A stretch of DNA of 14,836 bases from Chloromonas sp. AAM2 (GCA_004335635.1 QAXH01003685.1:1-14836), one strand, 5' to 3'; positions 1-10,800 are shown, counted from the first letter of the stretch. The notes: generated from the letters alone by a model not told the origin. Numbers and translations are program-made.

Positions 1-589
1 TGATGATCGCGCTGTTGCGACAGTGGCATAAGATATAAAGAAGATAATGGCGGAACACACCAAGAGCAGCTGCACTTGATGACCATAATTTGTGATTATG
101 ATTCTTTTGTTGAAAATGGTATATACAGCAAGATCCCAAAACGTTTGCGGTGGCCCTTCAAGCTGACACATGCATGCAATGCCGCAACTCTACCCCTGGC
201 GGCACATAGGAGTAACCAATGTAAACTTATTGTATTGATAGCATAAGAGACTCGTCTCGCGACACAATGTGACACTGCCTGGTGCCTGAGCCTTCTAATC
301 CTTGAGTGTGGGTTGGCTGTGGGTTTGGTAGCTTTGGTCAGTGAGGACTTCGTCTGTGTGGTTCAGGCGTCACTTGGGCACTCTAGAGGAGTACGGCCGG
401 CTAATTCAAGCTCCAGGAACACACATCCACCAATAATCCCTTGGCAGTGGGAGAACCGCAAGTCCAACGCCAATAGCCGTTACTGACGCGTTGGGTTGCT
501 GGGCACTTCCGTCCACGCATGCAAGCATAATTGTTGATCCACATCTGAAGCCAACTGGCTGTGTTTGATCCTCTCACTTGTCCTTCCAG
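1..589. other. No supportable gene; upstream or intronic DNA of the CCCH gene
   Basis: I see no convincing exon in this stretch. The first recognisable exon of the (+) gene begins at 590 after a pyrimidine-rich acceptor (cttgtccttccag), so at least part of this region should be intron or 5' sequence of that gene. A TGTAA motif at 220-224 could be the poly(A) signal of a gene to the left, but nothing coding supports that. A short open stretch near 370-432 (in one frame LEEYGRLIQAPG) has some protein-like texture but no donor site that joins it to the 590 exon. Confidence 0.4.
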
Positions 590-2953
590 ACTTTAGGGTC
601 CAGCATTTTGCTCCACCCAGATCCCACGTCTTCTGCAACTGTCACAGAGATTCTGGTAAGCACGGTCTCGAATACCTCTCAAAAACACGTCGTGAACATT
701 TGAGTGGCCGACGGCACGCAATCCGATGGATACTTGCCCAAGGCAGATGTGACCCTGATGGCGTTCCTGTTCGCCAATTTGCGTCAACCCACGTAGGAAA
801 GTGCATGCAGGCCGTGCCTGATGTGAGACGGTTCTGACGTGGCACAGCATGACCAAGCTGCAGCCGGTCGTCCCAGACGGATTCCCCCAGCCACCGGAGG
901 AACTTTTGGGCACGGGCATGCGTCATTACAAGGTGTGCACGGATCTGTGAGCAATCCAAGACAGGTTCTGTGCGGGTTTTGGCAGACCACATGTGCATGG
1001 AAGGGCAGGCAGGATGCATGCACATGCTGTCAAGTCCACTCTACCCTTGGAAATGTCATTCTTGACGTGTACTGCTGCCACAGGTCAATGTATGCCGCAA
1101 CTTCAAGCCAGACGTTCACAGATCATGCCCGTACGGTATCAAATGCCACTTTGCCCATGGGCAGCATGAACAGCGTAGTGAAGGCTATGGACCCACTCCT
1201 GAGGAAGCTACAAAATCAGGTGCCTGGGATATGCTCCCTCTCAGGAGACTACATATTGACATAAAGCTGCTGGTAGATTACAGCACGAGGCCAGGCTGCA
1301 CTGTCTTGTCGCATCACAGCCACAACTTGCACACTCAGTTAACTTGGCCAGTAGTCAACAGCACCACAGCCCTCTGGCTTACAGTCTGTGCTGATGCACC
1401 AGATACATCTAGGCAGTGTTCGTCCTGGTGTGCAGCAGCTGCTTGATTTGCGTTGAGACAAACATGCATGCTTGTGGTCATACAGGCAATTACCTGTCAC
1501 CCGAACTCATAGCCTGGTGGCGCAGCGCCCGCAAGGAGATGAAACGCCAACAGCACGGCCTCCCATGTCAGCCACGTGCAGCCAACAGCCCCCAAGCTCC
1601 CTCACAGGAGGCGGTAGTTGAAGACGAGGAGCTGAAAATGTTGAGGGAGCAGTTTCCCGAGGAGTTTCAGCAGATGAAGGTGATTGAGCAGCAGGAGCAG
1701 TGGCAGCCGGCCACCCGACATGCCAGGCGCTCAGCGGCAGGTACTGAGCCAGTCAGCCCACCTGCCCAGCCTCAGCAGCCAGCCAGCACCGTCAGCCCGT
1801 CTGTGGCCCAGCGCCAGCACACCAGCCCGGCTCCCACACTAGCCGCAGCTGCTCCGCCGCCTGCCAAGCCACAGCAAGCACAGCCGCCAGCAAGGTACAC
1901 ACACGCACCCCCACCGCCGCCTCCGCCCCGCCCCAACTTGGCGCCAGACACCATCTCTCCCCCCTCAACCATAGCTCAGGTACTGATAGCCCTCAGCCAA
2001 GACCTCCGGACGTTTCTGGCGTTACCAGAGGCAAGTATCGGCATGAATCAGGCCCAGTGGCCTGCCCTGGCCGCACGCCAGAGCCAGTATCGCAACCTGG
2101 GCGTGGAGATGGCGAATCAAATTGTGGCACTCAGCTCTGCAGTGGAGGCGCTGCAACAGGGTTCAGATGGAGGCAGGGACAGCAGTGAATTGAACAGGTT
2201 GCAGTCGCAGCTGGCTTCGGCTGAGCAAGAGTATCTGGAGCTTGCTCCACTATTTGCAGAGGTGAGACGCCGGGAACACTGCCTGTCATTGGATTTCGTC
2301 ATTCTACCCCTGCCGCTGTTTGGCTTGCCTTTGATTCCTAAGGTTGCCTTGGGTTATCTGCAGGTCGCCGCCGTTGTACATGCTCTTCCCTGCCAGAAAG
2401 TGCATGTTTCTGCACCCCATGCACTTGACACCTGCACTGCACACCGAGGAGCTGTCGATTATTCAGGCAGCCTTGCAAGCACAATCCTGTGTTGACAGCT
2501 GTGGTAACTCATGTCTCGCGTGCAGTTCAGCCCTGATTTATGCTGGTAGACGCTTGCGCAAGCACTGCCTCCAGTTCCTCACTCCTGCAAATGAGCGTGC
2601 TGCTGACTTTGCGCTTCTGTCTGTACACCGCGGTACAACTATTGTACACTTCTGCACCTTGCGTCCGGCGCAGCTGCTCACTTGCCTGCCTGTCTGGCCC
2701 TGCGCAGATGAACAAACTGGGGAAGCAGGGCAAGAAGCGCGCCGATGCGGCGGTGGCGGCTGCTGCTGCTGCTACAGCAACAACCACCCTAACTGACCGT
2801 CTGCATGATGGTTACAACCGACAGCTGCCAGGTTTCAAGCTGGCTCCCATGTTCGAGTCACAGCCCACATGGGCCAGGGAGTCAGGGGTGTTCAGTTCAG
2901 GAGATGCCACAGTCCGATACATGGCCGCGCATGTGCAGGCCCAGCCTCAATAA
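590..2953 (+). CDS. CCCH zinc-finger protein (TIS11/tristetraprolin-like finger), 5' end missing, six exons
   Basis: Exons: 590-655, 743-792, 848-932, 1084-1219, 1486-2261 and 2708-2953, ending in TAA. Phases agree at every junction (0, 2, 0, 1, 0), giving 452 residues. The fourth exon encodes YK|VNVCRNFKPDV...CPYGIKCHFAHG, a CCCH finger with spacing C-X10-C-X5-C-X3-H. It is preceded by a YKxxxC lead-in like that of TIS11/TTP RNA-binding fingers. Exon five encodes a basic helix (WWRSARKEMKRQQ), an acidic helix (EEFQQMKVIEQQEQ), a Pro/Ala/Gln-rich linker with a run of seven prolines, then a likely coiled coil (about 2050-2260). The last exon encodes a basic patch (KQGKKR), a poly-Ala run and a Pro-poor tail. 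The family usually binds RNA and controls mRNA stability; that role is inferred here. Only one finger is seen. No initiator Met was found, so at least one exon lies upstream. The 55-bp intron at 793-847 is the weakest junction. Confidence 0.72.
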
Positions 2954-3540
2954 TGCAACACCAATTGATACTGCGGCTGCTGTGATGGCCTGCACCCATC
3001 AAGGTGTTGACCGGTCGGATGCCCTCCCTTCTTGTGAGGCTGCCTTTGTGCCTGATACATTCGGTACTTACAACTCGTACAGCGCTTCAGTGTCAATTGA
3101 GATTTGGTTGCGGATACACTTACAGCTTGTACATTGCAATCCAGCCAATGCTGTTGCATCTTCTCCTCTGGCTCACCTACCATGGTAGCTAACACTCCGG
3201 TCGCTACCAGGGTGCCCAGGCTTGTTATTTCTGCTGCAGGATGCAAACTGTACGTTCCATGGATGCCATATTGCGCAAGATTTGAATTTTTTGCACGTTG
3301 GGGTGCTTCGCCATGTTCACTGGGATACAATGCATGGCGCTATTGCATGAAAGCCAGGCTGCCGGGGGCAAGTACTAGCAGAGCAGAGAGGGCTGATTTG
3401 GTATTGCGTTCTAGTCATGCAAGTCAGGAGTGAGACCTGTTAGTAGTGGATAGATATCCCTGTTCTTGGCGTAGCCAGAGGCGGCCTGTGCATTGTGTTC
3501 ATGAGGTGTGAGTACACACAAGCTACCCTACGCAACGCTT

Positions 3541-3545
3541 TGTAA
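3541..3545 (+). terminator. Candidate TGTAA poly(A) signal of the CCCH gene
   Basis: TGTAA (followed by AAAA) is the first such motif I noticed on the (+) strand after the CCCH stop codon. Chlorophyte nuclear genes commonly use TGTAA shortly before the cleavage site. This would give a 3' UTR of roughly 600 nt. A second candidate follows near 4033. Motif only; no transcript evidence. Confidence 0.35.
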
Positions 3546-3855
3546 AAATACTGATTGAGATTGCTGGTCTATCGGCCCACATACATCAGGGCTAATGCTC
3601 TGTCTGAAAGAATGTTGTCCTGTTGCTGGGTAGTATAACCAGGGCTTCACAAGCCTAAACACAGACGATCTGCACACATTAGTCGAATTGAAACCCTTGT
3701 GAGGTCGCATTGCTCACCAGTGGCAAACGATCCGGAGCTTGGATGCTAATGATTGAACCACGGTGCTGTGTACCAACCAGTAAAAATTGCTATTCCGCAG
3801 AAGAAGAAACTCACAATCCGACAGTCCATTGGACTTGTCACAGGTGTATGAGAAT

Positions 3856-3926
3856 CATGGTTCCATGCAGTACAGGCAGCACTGCGTCGCTCCATCCCAC
3901 GTCTGTGCCCCCTCCTCCTCCCCCTC
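3856..3926 (-). pseudogene. Degenerate partial copy of diacylglycerol kinase exon 3
   Basis: These 71 bases match 12215-12285, inside exon 3 of the kinase gene, in the same orientation at 65 of 71 positions without gaps by my hand alignment. The copy still reads in the second-finger frame: an acidic EEEG stretch, then TWDG, then QCCLYCMEP. It hits a TGA where the real gene reads the next finger cysteine codon (TGC). Similarity stops sharply at both ends: before the exon-intron border of the parent on one side and inside the exon on the other. It is not joined to any other kinase exon here, so I read it as a non-functional fragment. It may derive from this gene or from a paralogue elsewhere. 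Confidence 0.8.
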
Positions 3927-4394
3927 GGACAGCGTTATTGTTTTTTCAATTGGAAACAACAAAGCCAGTAAAACTTGACAAAAACGCCCGAGAATGTCAT
4001 CAGGTCAAGAGATGCTAAGGATAACGAATGGTGTAAAGTGGGGTTGTCAGTACGGTGTCAGGCGTGGTATTATGGCCCTGGGTTCATCATCCAGTTCGGC
4101 ATGCAATGACCGTGCCAGTGCCCTAGCGCTGCAAACCCGCAAAGCAGAACAATTCATCACTCGGCAAAGGCAGTTGGCTCTCCCAGCACAAAACTTGTTT
4201 GTTGAAAAGGGTGAGAGAGGAGGACTCATGCGTAATGCTGTTTTGATGGGGCGTAGTTGGCCCCAGCCTCTCAGGGACAAAACAGACCCTTAGCTCCTAC
4301 CGCCGCGAATCCACTTCCGCGAACAAGCGGCAGAGGATGGCAGAGGGCATGCAAGAAAACGCCTCATGCCATTCATGGCAAACGTATCAGAACA

Positions 4395-4442
4395 AAAGGT
4401 TAGTCTGCAACTGCTGAAAGGTTAGTCTGCCACTGCTGAAAG
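4395..4442. repeat. 22-bp tandem repeat, two copies plus a partial third
   Basis: The unit (starting aaaggttagtctgc) occurs at 4395-4416 and 4417-4438 with one mismatch, followed by the first four bases of a third copy. The pair is bracketed by an imperfect direct repeat built around caaacgta.cagag at about 4370-4397 and 4448-4477. It lies beyond the likely kinase poly(A) signal, so it is probably intergenic. Confidence 0.85.
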
Positions 4443-4616
4443 TCAAGGATCCATGACAAACGTACCAGAGGACAAAACTCTGTAATCGAGTAGAATTGCT
4501 GGCAGCAAGGATCACCTGTTATTCTGTAGCCTGCCTAGTCAAGCTAATCCAAGACTGACCTCACTAAGCCGCAGTCAAGCTTGAGCGTCCATCCTCTCCT
4601 TGCTAACCTTGTGACA

Positions 4617-4621
4617 TTACA
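4617..4621 (-). terminator. Candidate TGTAA poly(A) signal of the diacylglycerol kinase gene
   Basis: The (+) strand reads ttaca, which is TGTAA on the transcribed strand, about 270 nt past the kinase stop codon. This is the usual chlorophyte poly(A) signal word and a plausible 3' UTR length. Motif only. Confidence 0.4.
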
Positions 4622-4767
4622 CCTCATTGTAACTGACCAGCCGTCTAATCACCTCTGCCCTCAAACCGATCGCAGCCGGCACTTTCTTTATAAGGTGCAA
4701 CTTGCTGTCAGACAGCGTCACAACTACTTCGTGCTGGCTGCATACTCAGTCAACCAACAGCATCGCT

Positions 4768-4821
4768 CGTCGCATGCACCATGGCAGCATGTGGCGTCGC
4801 GTCGCATGCACCATGGCAGCA
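4768..4821. repeat. Direct repeat in the kinase 3' UTR
   Basis: A 22-base block beginning cgtcgcatgcaccatgg is repeated exactly at 4768-4789 and 4800-4821, a period of 32. A weaker third echo (tgtcaccatggcac) follows near 4827. Each copy carries the self-complementary words gcatgc and ccatgg. If the TGTAA at 4617 is used, the repeat is transcribed in the kinase 3' UTR. Confidence 0.85.
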
Positions 4822-4891
4822 CCTCATGTCACCATGGCACAACAACATGTCACACTTGCACAGTGTCGTCACGTCATGCCCGCTTGCTGCA

Positions 4892-7800
4892 TCAAGCAAG
4901 CACAGCCTCCAGCCTTTTGCCTACTTCTTTGGCGAGGGCTGCCTTCTGCACCCCGGAAATGAGCCCGCCTGCCTGGCTGGCGTCCAGGGCGTCATTAACC
5001 GCTGCAATCACCCGCTGGGCCGGTCCTCCGCCCACACGCCTCAGCATCACACCCTGGGAACGGAAGCAAGGCAAACCAGGTCACACGAGTGAAACAATGT
5101 TGCAGCTGCTTTGATGTCTGAACAAAATGAATGGGATTATGCGCATCAAAATGACACCCAGCTGCCTTAGGCTTGATGAAGGGAATGAGTGAATTACTGC
5201 ATCGAGCGAGCGTATCAAGCATTGCGGATGCATTGTTATACAGTTGACGGCTGGCATGAGTTGAAATCAAAGAGCTGAAACTCGAGCTGATTTAAAGGGC
5301 TTGGTTGAGAACACTCTTTGGCGTGAACCAACAAGGTGACACGAGAAATTTCAGGCACACTATGTAGAAGTATATACAGTAGGGAAGCTACCCCATATAG
5401 AAGCACCACCCATGGCTCACCTGGTTCTTGTACGTGAGTGTCACAGAGCAGGGGTCCTGCATCCACGGCTCGCCATCCGCCTGCGGACAGGACACGCCAC
5501 ACAGACCCGTGGTTATGTGCCTGACTTGCCACTGTCCAATGATAGCCAGCCCTGTTCACAGCCACTCAGGGCAGTGCAAAACAGAGTTGTAAAGGGTGGG
5601 CCACTCACTTCTTGTAATTGGTAGGCAGAATACACACACATATACATATGTACAAGTTGCACTGATCCTGCATCAATCGTAATTAGGGTTAGGGTTAGGG
5701 TTAGGATCCAGGGCAAGCCCGGGTTGATGTTGCCGTCGAAGACGCCGGACCTGTCGATCTTCGGCCTCGACATCGAGGTGAGCCGGGGCCCACTCCCTGC
5801 CCACGCCCCTGGCCTTCGGGCAGGTGATGTCGGTGCGCGACCTCAACAACCACACCAAGGCCGGGCTCATGGCCCGGGGCCAACGCCTACACCTACACCA
5901 CCTCCATCGAGTTCGACCGTGTCAACATCATCCTCCGTCTCCCAGGGCCGCAACCAGGGCGGGACGCCGAGTATGTGCCATGCCATAGGAACACACAGGC
6001 AAGTCTACTCTAGTGAAGAAACACCTCTGCTAAGGTTGCGACGCCTCCCTACATGGATGCACAGCCCGTCCCACTGCCACGTGCAGTGGGTGCCAGTCAG
6101 CTGCCACATCTACACAACGATATACAGTAACAATGTGCAGCTTTCGCTATGTGCAGCTTTCGCTATGTTCCTTACAAGCTCATCAACCCCAGGTACTGTT
6201 GATCACCTCCCACCTGCATAGGGAGCGTAGCCTGTGTGGTGATGACCAGTGATGAGCACTGCGCCAGCCGCTGCGCCCGCGCCAGGCCGCAGGCCAGGCG
6301 GCCCATGTGCGCCACGCCGCCTATGGCAACCACTTCTATCAAACCGTCTGCAGGCAAAACACACATGGACAGCGGCTGGACAGTTGCGGCGAGTGGTCCT
6401 GGCTGCTTCCGAAGGCAATAAGCGACTTGGAGGCAAAGCAATGCAGCAAAACGGCCAGCCGCTGCAAAACGCTCACAAGGCCGTACCGTACAAACCAGTA
6501 AGGTATGCCATGATCCATGTCAGAAATACGATTGATTGCCACGCCGTATTACAGCCATATGACGCATGGCCAGCAGCTGACGTTAGTACCAGCCCCACTC
6601 AGGCCCAGGCAAACCTAGAAGGCTGCGTCATCCATACCCACCAACGCACAGTGCTGCCTGTGGCATCGATCGTTTGCTAGTCTTTGCAGGGCCGCTTCAT
6701 GCAAGGTGCTTCATGGTCAATACCGCTCCTTGCCAGGCCAGTCCCAAACCCTCCCGCGCACCTGCCAGTCCCATACGCTTATTTCTGGTCAAAGCCGCCG
6801 CTGTCCTGCGCAGCGAGGGGTCCTTGACCCGCACTGGCGGTGCGGGCAGTCCTGACTCCCACAGATACACGCCGCCCTGCACAGCGCACACAGCACACGT
6901 GCATGCATCTATGCACCCGCGTGCATTACATAATCACCAACGTTCAACCATGCAGGCACAGCCATCACAAGACATGGAACGACCGGGCATCATCCTGAGC
7001 AGAAAAACAGAATGAGCGAGGCAAAGAAAGCAGCAAAGGCACACCGGGCCAAAGGAAGGCTGAAAACCACACAACCCGCCAAGATCAGATGATCATCATG
7101 CTTTCTTTGCAGGAAGCGCCACCAACACCATCCAACGCACTTCTGTTGCTCCGAGGTATGCAACCTCGTCTGGCACATGGCTTGCGTGCGTTTGTGCTCG
7201 GGGTCTGATGCAATACCACGTTCAGCGCATGCGCCCCCCCCTCCCCCACCCCACCCGGTAATCTTTCTCTGTAGAACAGACGACCGCCCAAGCCTCACCA
7301 TGTGGCATGGGATGTTGATGACCACCAGCCCCTGTGCGTCCGCCGGCACGGACACCTCCACCCCGTCACACTCTAGCGTCAGTTTGCCTCGCAGGTCCAC
7401 ACACGAGCGCCTGAGCAGGTCGGGCGCGCCCAGCCCCGTGTACCACACCTGCACCAGAAGGTGACGGACCTCAGTGCGAGCCCGCCACGCACTTGTCACT
7501 CGTCACTTTGTATTTGTTTGTTTATCTATGTGTGTGATGCATTATGAGTATGCTTCTACGCACGCACTTCTCATACATTACTCTGCACTTGGTACTTTTT
7601 GTTCATGTGTCTTGCATGTTCAGGAGTGCAAGCTCGACATGGCCCAGGACAAATCACGGCTACCTCACCCTTCTGGCCCTGGCCGCCTGCCAGAAGCAGC
7701 ACTGAGGGTCATGATGGGGGTTGCCGGATTTAGCACCAGCAGTTCTTTGCAATGCCAATATGATGAGGTTGTACATGGAGCTTGAGCCATTTCCTGTTCG

Positions 7801-10800
7801 ACATGTTGGATGACCATGATGACGCACACACCACTCACTCGCTCACTCACCCACTCACCTTGTTGCCCAACTGTGACTGGAACCAGAAAGGGAAGGCACT
7901 CCTGGGACATGAACACACACACAAACACAGGCATTGTGAAACAAGTGCCAGCATGACGTCTGCGGAGAGTCCGCTGCTTGGACTCAGCATTGTGGATGCC
8001 AATTGGCACTGGGCAGAACCCAACAACAGGATCAGTTGACTACACGGTCAATGGAGAACAGATCATCCTTTTAAACCCGTCAAGACATCAACAAAGAAGT
8101 GAAAGTGCTTGCAATCGACATTGTAGACACTGGGCTGAAAGTCAATGTAACAAGCAACAAACACGGCTCTGCACCTAAGCCAGAACAGGCCCCTTGTTCA
8201 AATCTAGACACATGATATCGCCTGTAAAGATATTGAATAGAATTAAATGCATCCTTGCCAGCACCGACTGACTATTGGTGCTCCCCAGCCTTGACATGAA
8301 TGCTCCTTTCCATGGCTGCTGGCCGCAGGCTAGCCTGTAGCATGCTACCCATCCTCAACAGATCAGCATACTCACAAAGTTAAGCATGTATGCTGGACCA
8401 TGGACCAGGCCCCTTTACCTTGCCTGATGGAACTGCAGTGCCACCTGAGCATCAATGCCCACGCCCATGTAGTTGTTCAGTGTCTTGGTAACGGCCTGTG
8501 CAGGCGCCGCCGCCACCGCCGCCCCCGCAGCCGCCACCACGCTGTCGCGTGTGTTGGTGAGCAGCCGCTTGAGGCCACTGGGGGGGCCCTGGCTGCTGTC
8601 AAGAGGGGCTTTCACCTGCAGGGCGAAACCAGGGTATTTGCTGACACGTTTGCGTTCATACTGAGCGATCCAAGAGTACTATGTTACTCGATCCAGCAAT
8701 GTCAAGTCAACTCCGCCCTGCAAAACCACAGAAGGTGCAGAAACTACTTTGCTTGTGTCTGCCACATGACGCTGCAAGGAAGCCCACTTCAGGAATCGAG
8801 TAACGAAGTACTTGTTTGTGTCTGGCCTAGTGAGCAACCACTATGAGCAGAGGTGCAGTGCACATGAATGTCTGTGCTCACAACGTAGTTTCCTGCACTG
8901 AACTGTGATGTGTCTGTTTGCGGCTCAACATGGGAAATCCCAAGAGCAGCGGAGGTTGACCGAGGCCATCAGACCAACCCGACATCAGACATGTCAGCCA
9001 CTGAGGGCTCGCCTGCTCAACCAAGCCAGCATCACAACACGTCTGACAGTCGTTTAGCCGCCGGCTTGCCGGTCTGGATTGCTTCTTCCTCCGTTTAAGC
9101 CTGTGTTTGTGCAACTTTCCGCCTAAATCCTTTCTAGCTTCGGAGGGATAGGCTGAGTGTGTTCGGGCAAGAAAATGATGATGTAACATCTGTTGCTCGG
9201 CGTGCTCACTCGAGGTGTGATGGCAATGCTCCACCTGTCCAGGGGCACCGGGTGCGCGGCGCTGCCGGCCACCTCCAGCAGACACGCCACCAGCCCGCCC
9301 TGCAGCCGCGCGCTGGCGCCCCAGCCCAGGCAGCGCGCGAGGTCATTGCCTGCACACGACATGAACAGCTTATCACAGTACAGGTGGTATGCTATGGCTG
9401 CACACGCACATGACATGGCACGTGCTGACTGTTCCCCTGCCGCACTTGCCCCCACCGGCCACAAACAACAGAAAAAGCACGTGCATGGCGAGAAGCATAG
9501 AAGAGTGAGGTTAGAACAAGTCAGGGGTGTTCACAAAAAGCGGTGCATGATCGAATCTGCACAGTCAGCATTTCCTGTACATGCATAGTCCCATGCCACC
9601 CGTGGTCCGCAGCCCATGGTCTATCCATGGTCCCATGTTGCGCCCGGACCTGCCCATGCATACCTCAGCCCGCCTGTTCCGTCTCCTAAAAGGCCAGCAC
9701 TGTAACTGTTCTGAGCTACAATAATTCATGTACTGTACTACGACAAGCCATGTATCTGCACCACGCGCTCCTGTTCACGCACAGTGTACTCTACCACGCC
9801 TTGATAAGGCATGTGCCTGTGCCATGCCCCCAGCCCACCTGTTCCCAGCGGCATGATGCCCACTGGCGGCAGTGCCCAGCCTGTCGGCTGCTCCTGTGCC
9901 AGCTGGTCCAGCGCCTGCAGCACCCAGCCCACCGTCCCGTCGCCGCCCATCACCAGGATGCGGGTCAAGGAGGAGGCGGGCGCGAAGAAGCGCAGGGCGT
10001 GCATTGGGTCCTCGCGCGGCAGCTCAACCACCTGTGACAAGTCGAGGCAGCAGGTGCTCAGGGCTACGTTAGGAGAAGGCACTGAAGATAACTCAGCTGG
10101 TTAAGAGGACCAGGTGCTCGCGGCTACGTTGATAGAAGGCAGCACGCCCAAGTAAGTCAACTGTCTGCGCACCTGTGCACAATCAAAGGCAGCATCATGC
10201 TCAAAGCTTCTGGGCGAAGGCACTGAAAGAGTGACTCAGCTGTTTGAGCTGCAGAGAACGTGTAACATTACGCTGCAAACAAGATCATGACCTTGAGAAT
10301 TGCGAAGAACGTTATGGGTTGAGTGCTCTTGCCTGCTGTCGATGCACCCGGCTGACAGAGCAGAAGAGGTCAATGCGTTTGGGAGTGGTTCAGTCATTTG
10401 GGCTGCTAAGACCCTGCAACAGTATAATTCGATCCAAAAACGACCATCCTTATCGCTTGCCTGCAGTGGGTGCAGCAGCTGCAGCAGCTGCAGGTGCAGG
10501 GTGCGGCCTAGCTGAGGCCCGCTCTTGAGATTGAGAAACACCAGTAAAGGACGCAAACCGACAGGGAGATCATCTGAAACGGCAAACAGACACGATGTAG
10601 ACGCGGGGCACTGAAGCAAGAGCTGTGACAGAGATGGCTACACCTTGCCTTTTAGCCATCTAATCTCAACGACGCATTGCAGTGATTGCTATCCAACGAT
10701 TGCATGCCTACCCTGATTGACATCTCAACTTTGGCCTTGTAGTTGATCATTTGTAGCATCAAGCAAACAGATGTTTGAGAGTCAAGTAGAAAAAGAAGCT

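Larger units (their letters stand above)
2954..4616. other. Intergenic region between convergent genes, including 3' UTR of the CCCH gene
   Basis: The CCCH gene ends at 2953 and the diacylglycerol kinase gene ends at 4892 on the other strand, so the genes are tail to tail. Small open frames occur on both strands here (for example 3994-4293 + and 4047-4280 -). They overlap each other and show no recognisable domain, splice logic or conserved motif. The region holds a degenerate copy of a kinase exon (3856-3926) and a 22-bp tandem repeat (4395-4442), described separately. Confidence 0.5.

Noticed and set aside
1894..1979. Possible small intron in the proline-rich part of the CCCH gene (gtacac to gctcag)
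   Set aside because: Donor and acceptor are in different phases, and removal would create an early stop; read-through keeps the frame open.
2341..2510. Possible extra CCCH exon (for example LHTEELSIIQAALQAQ)
   Set aside because: The frame that looks most protein-like is out of phase with the 2261 donor, and direct splicing from 2261 to 2708 is in phase and simpler.
3828..3845. 15-base match (gacttgtcacaggtg) to the kinase exon 7 acceptor, near the exon 3 copy
   Set aside because: It is in the opposite orientation to the exon 3 copy and short enough to be chance in a window of this size.
3994..4293. Open frames of 99 aa (+) and 77 aa (-) between the two genes
   Set aside because: They overlap on opposite strands, match no domain I know, and have no splice or regulatory context. 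Likely chance.
4581..5114. 177-aa open frame on the (+) strand
   Set aside because: It overlaps the last kinase exon and its 3' UTR in antisense. The His- and Ser-rich stretch comes from the cgtcgcatgcaccatgg repeat.
7832..7860. ctcactcac-type simple repeat at the exon 10 donor
   Set aside because: Short, low-complexity sequence; the donor AAG|GTGAGT explains part of it.
9595..9650. Cluster of ccatgg and cccatg words in intron 7
   Set aside because: No consistent period or stable inverted pair; similar catg-rich text is common through the window.
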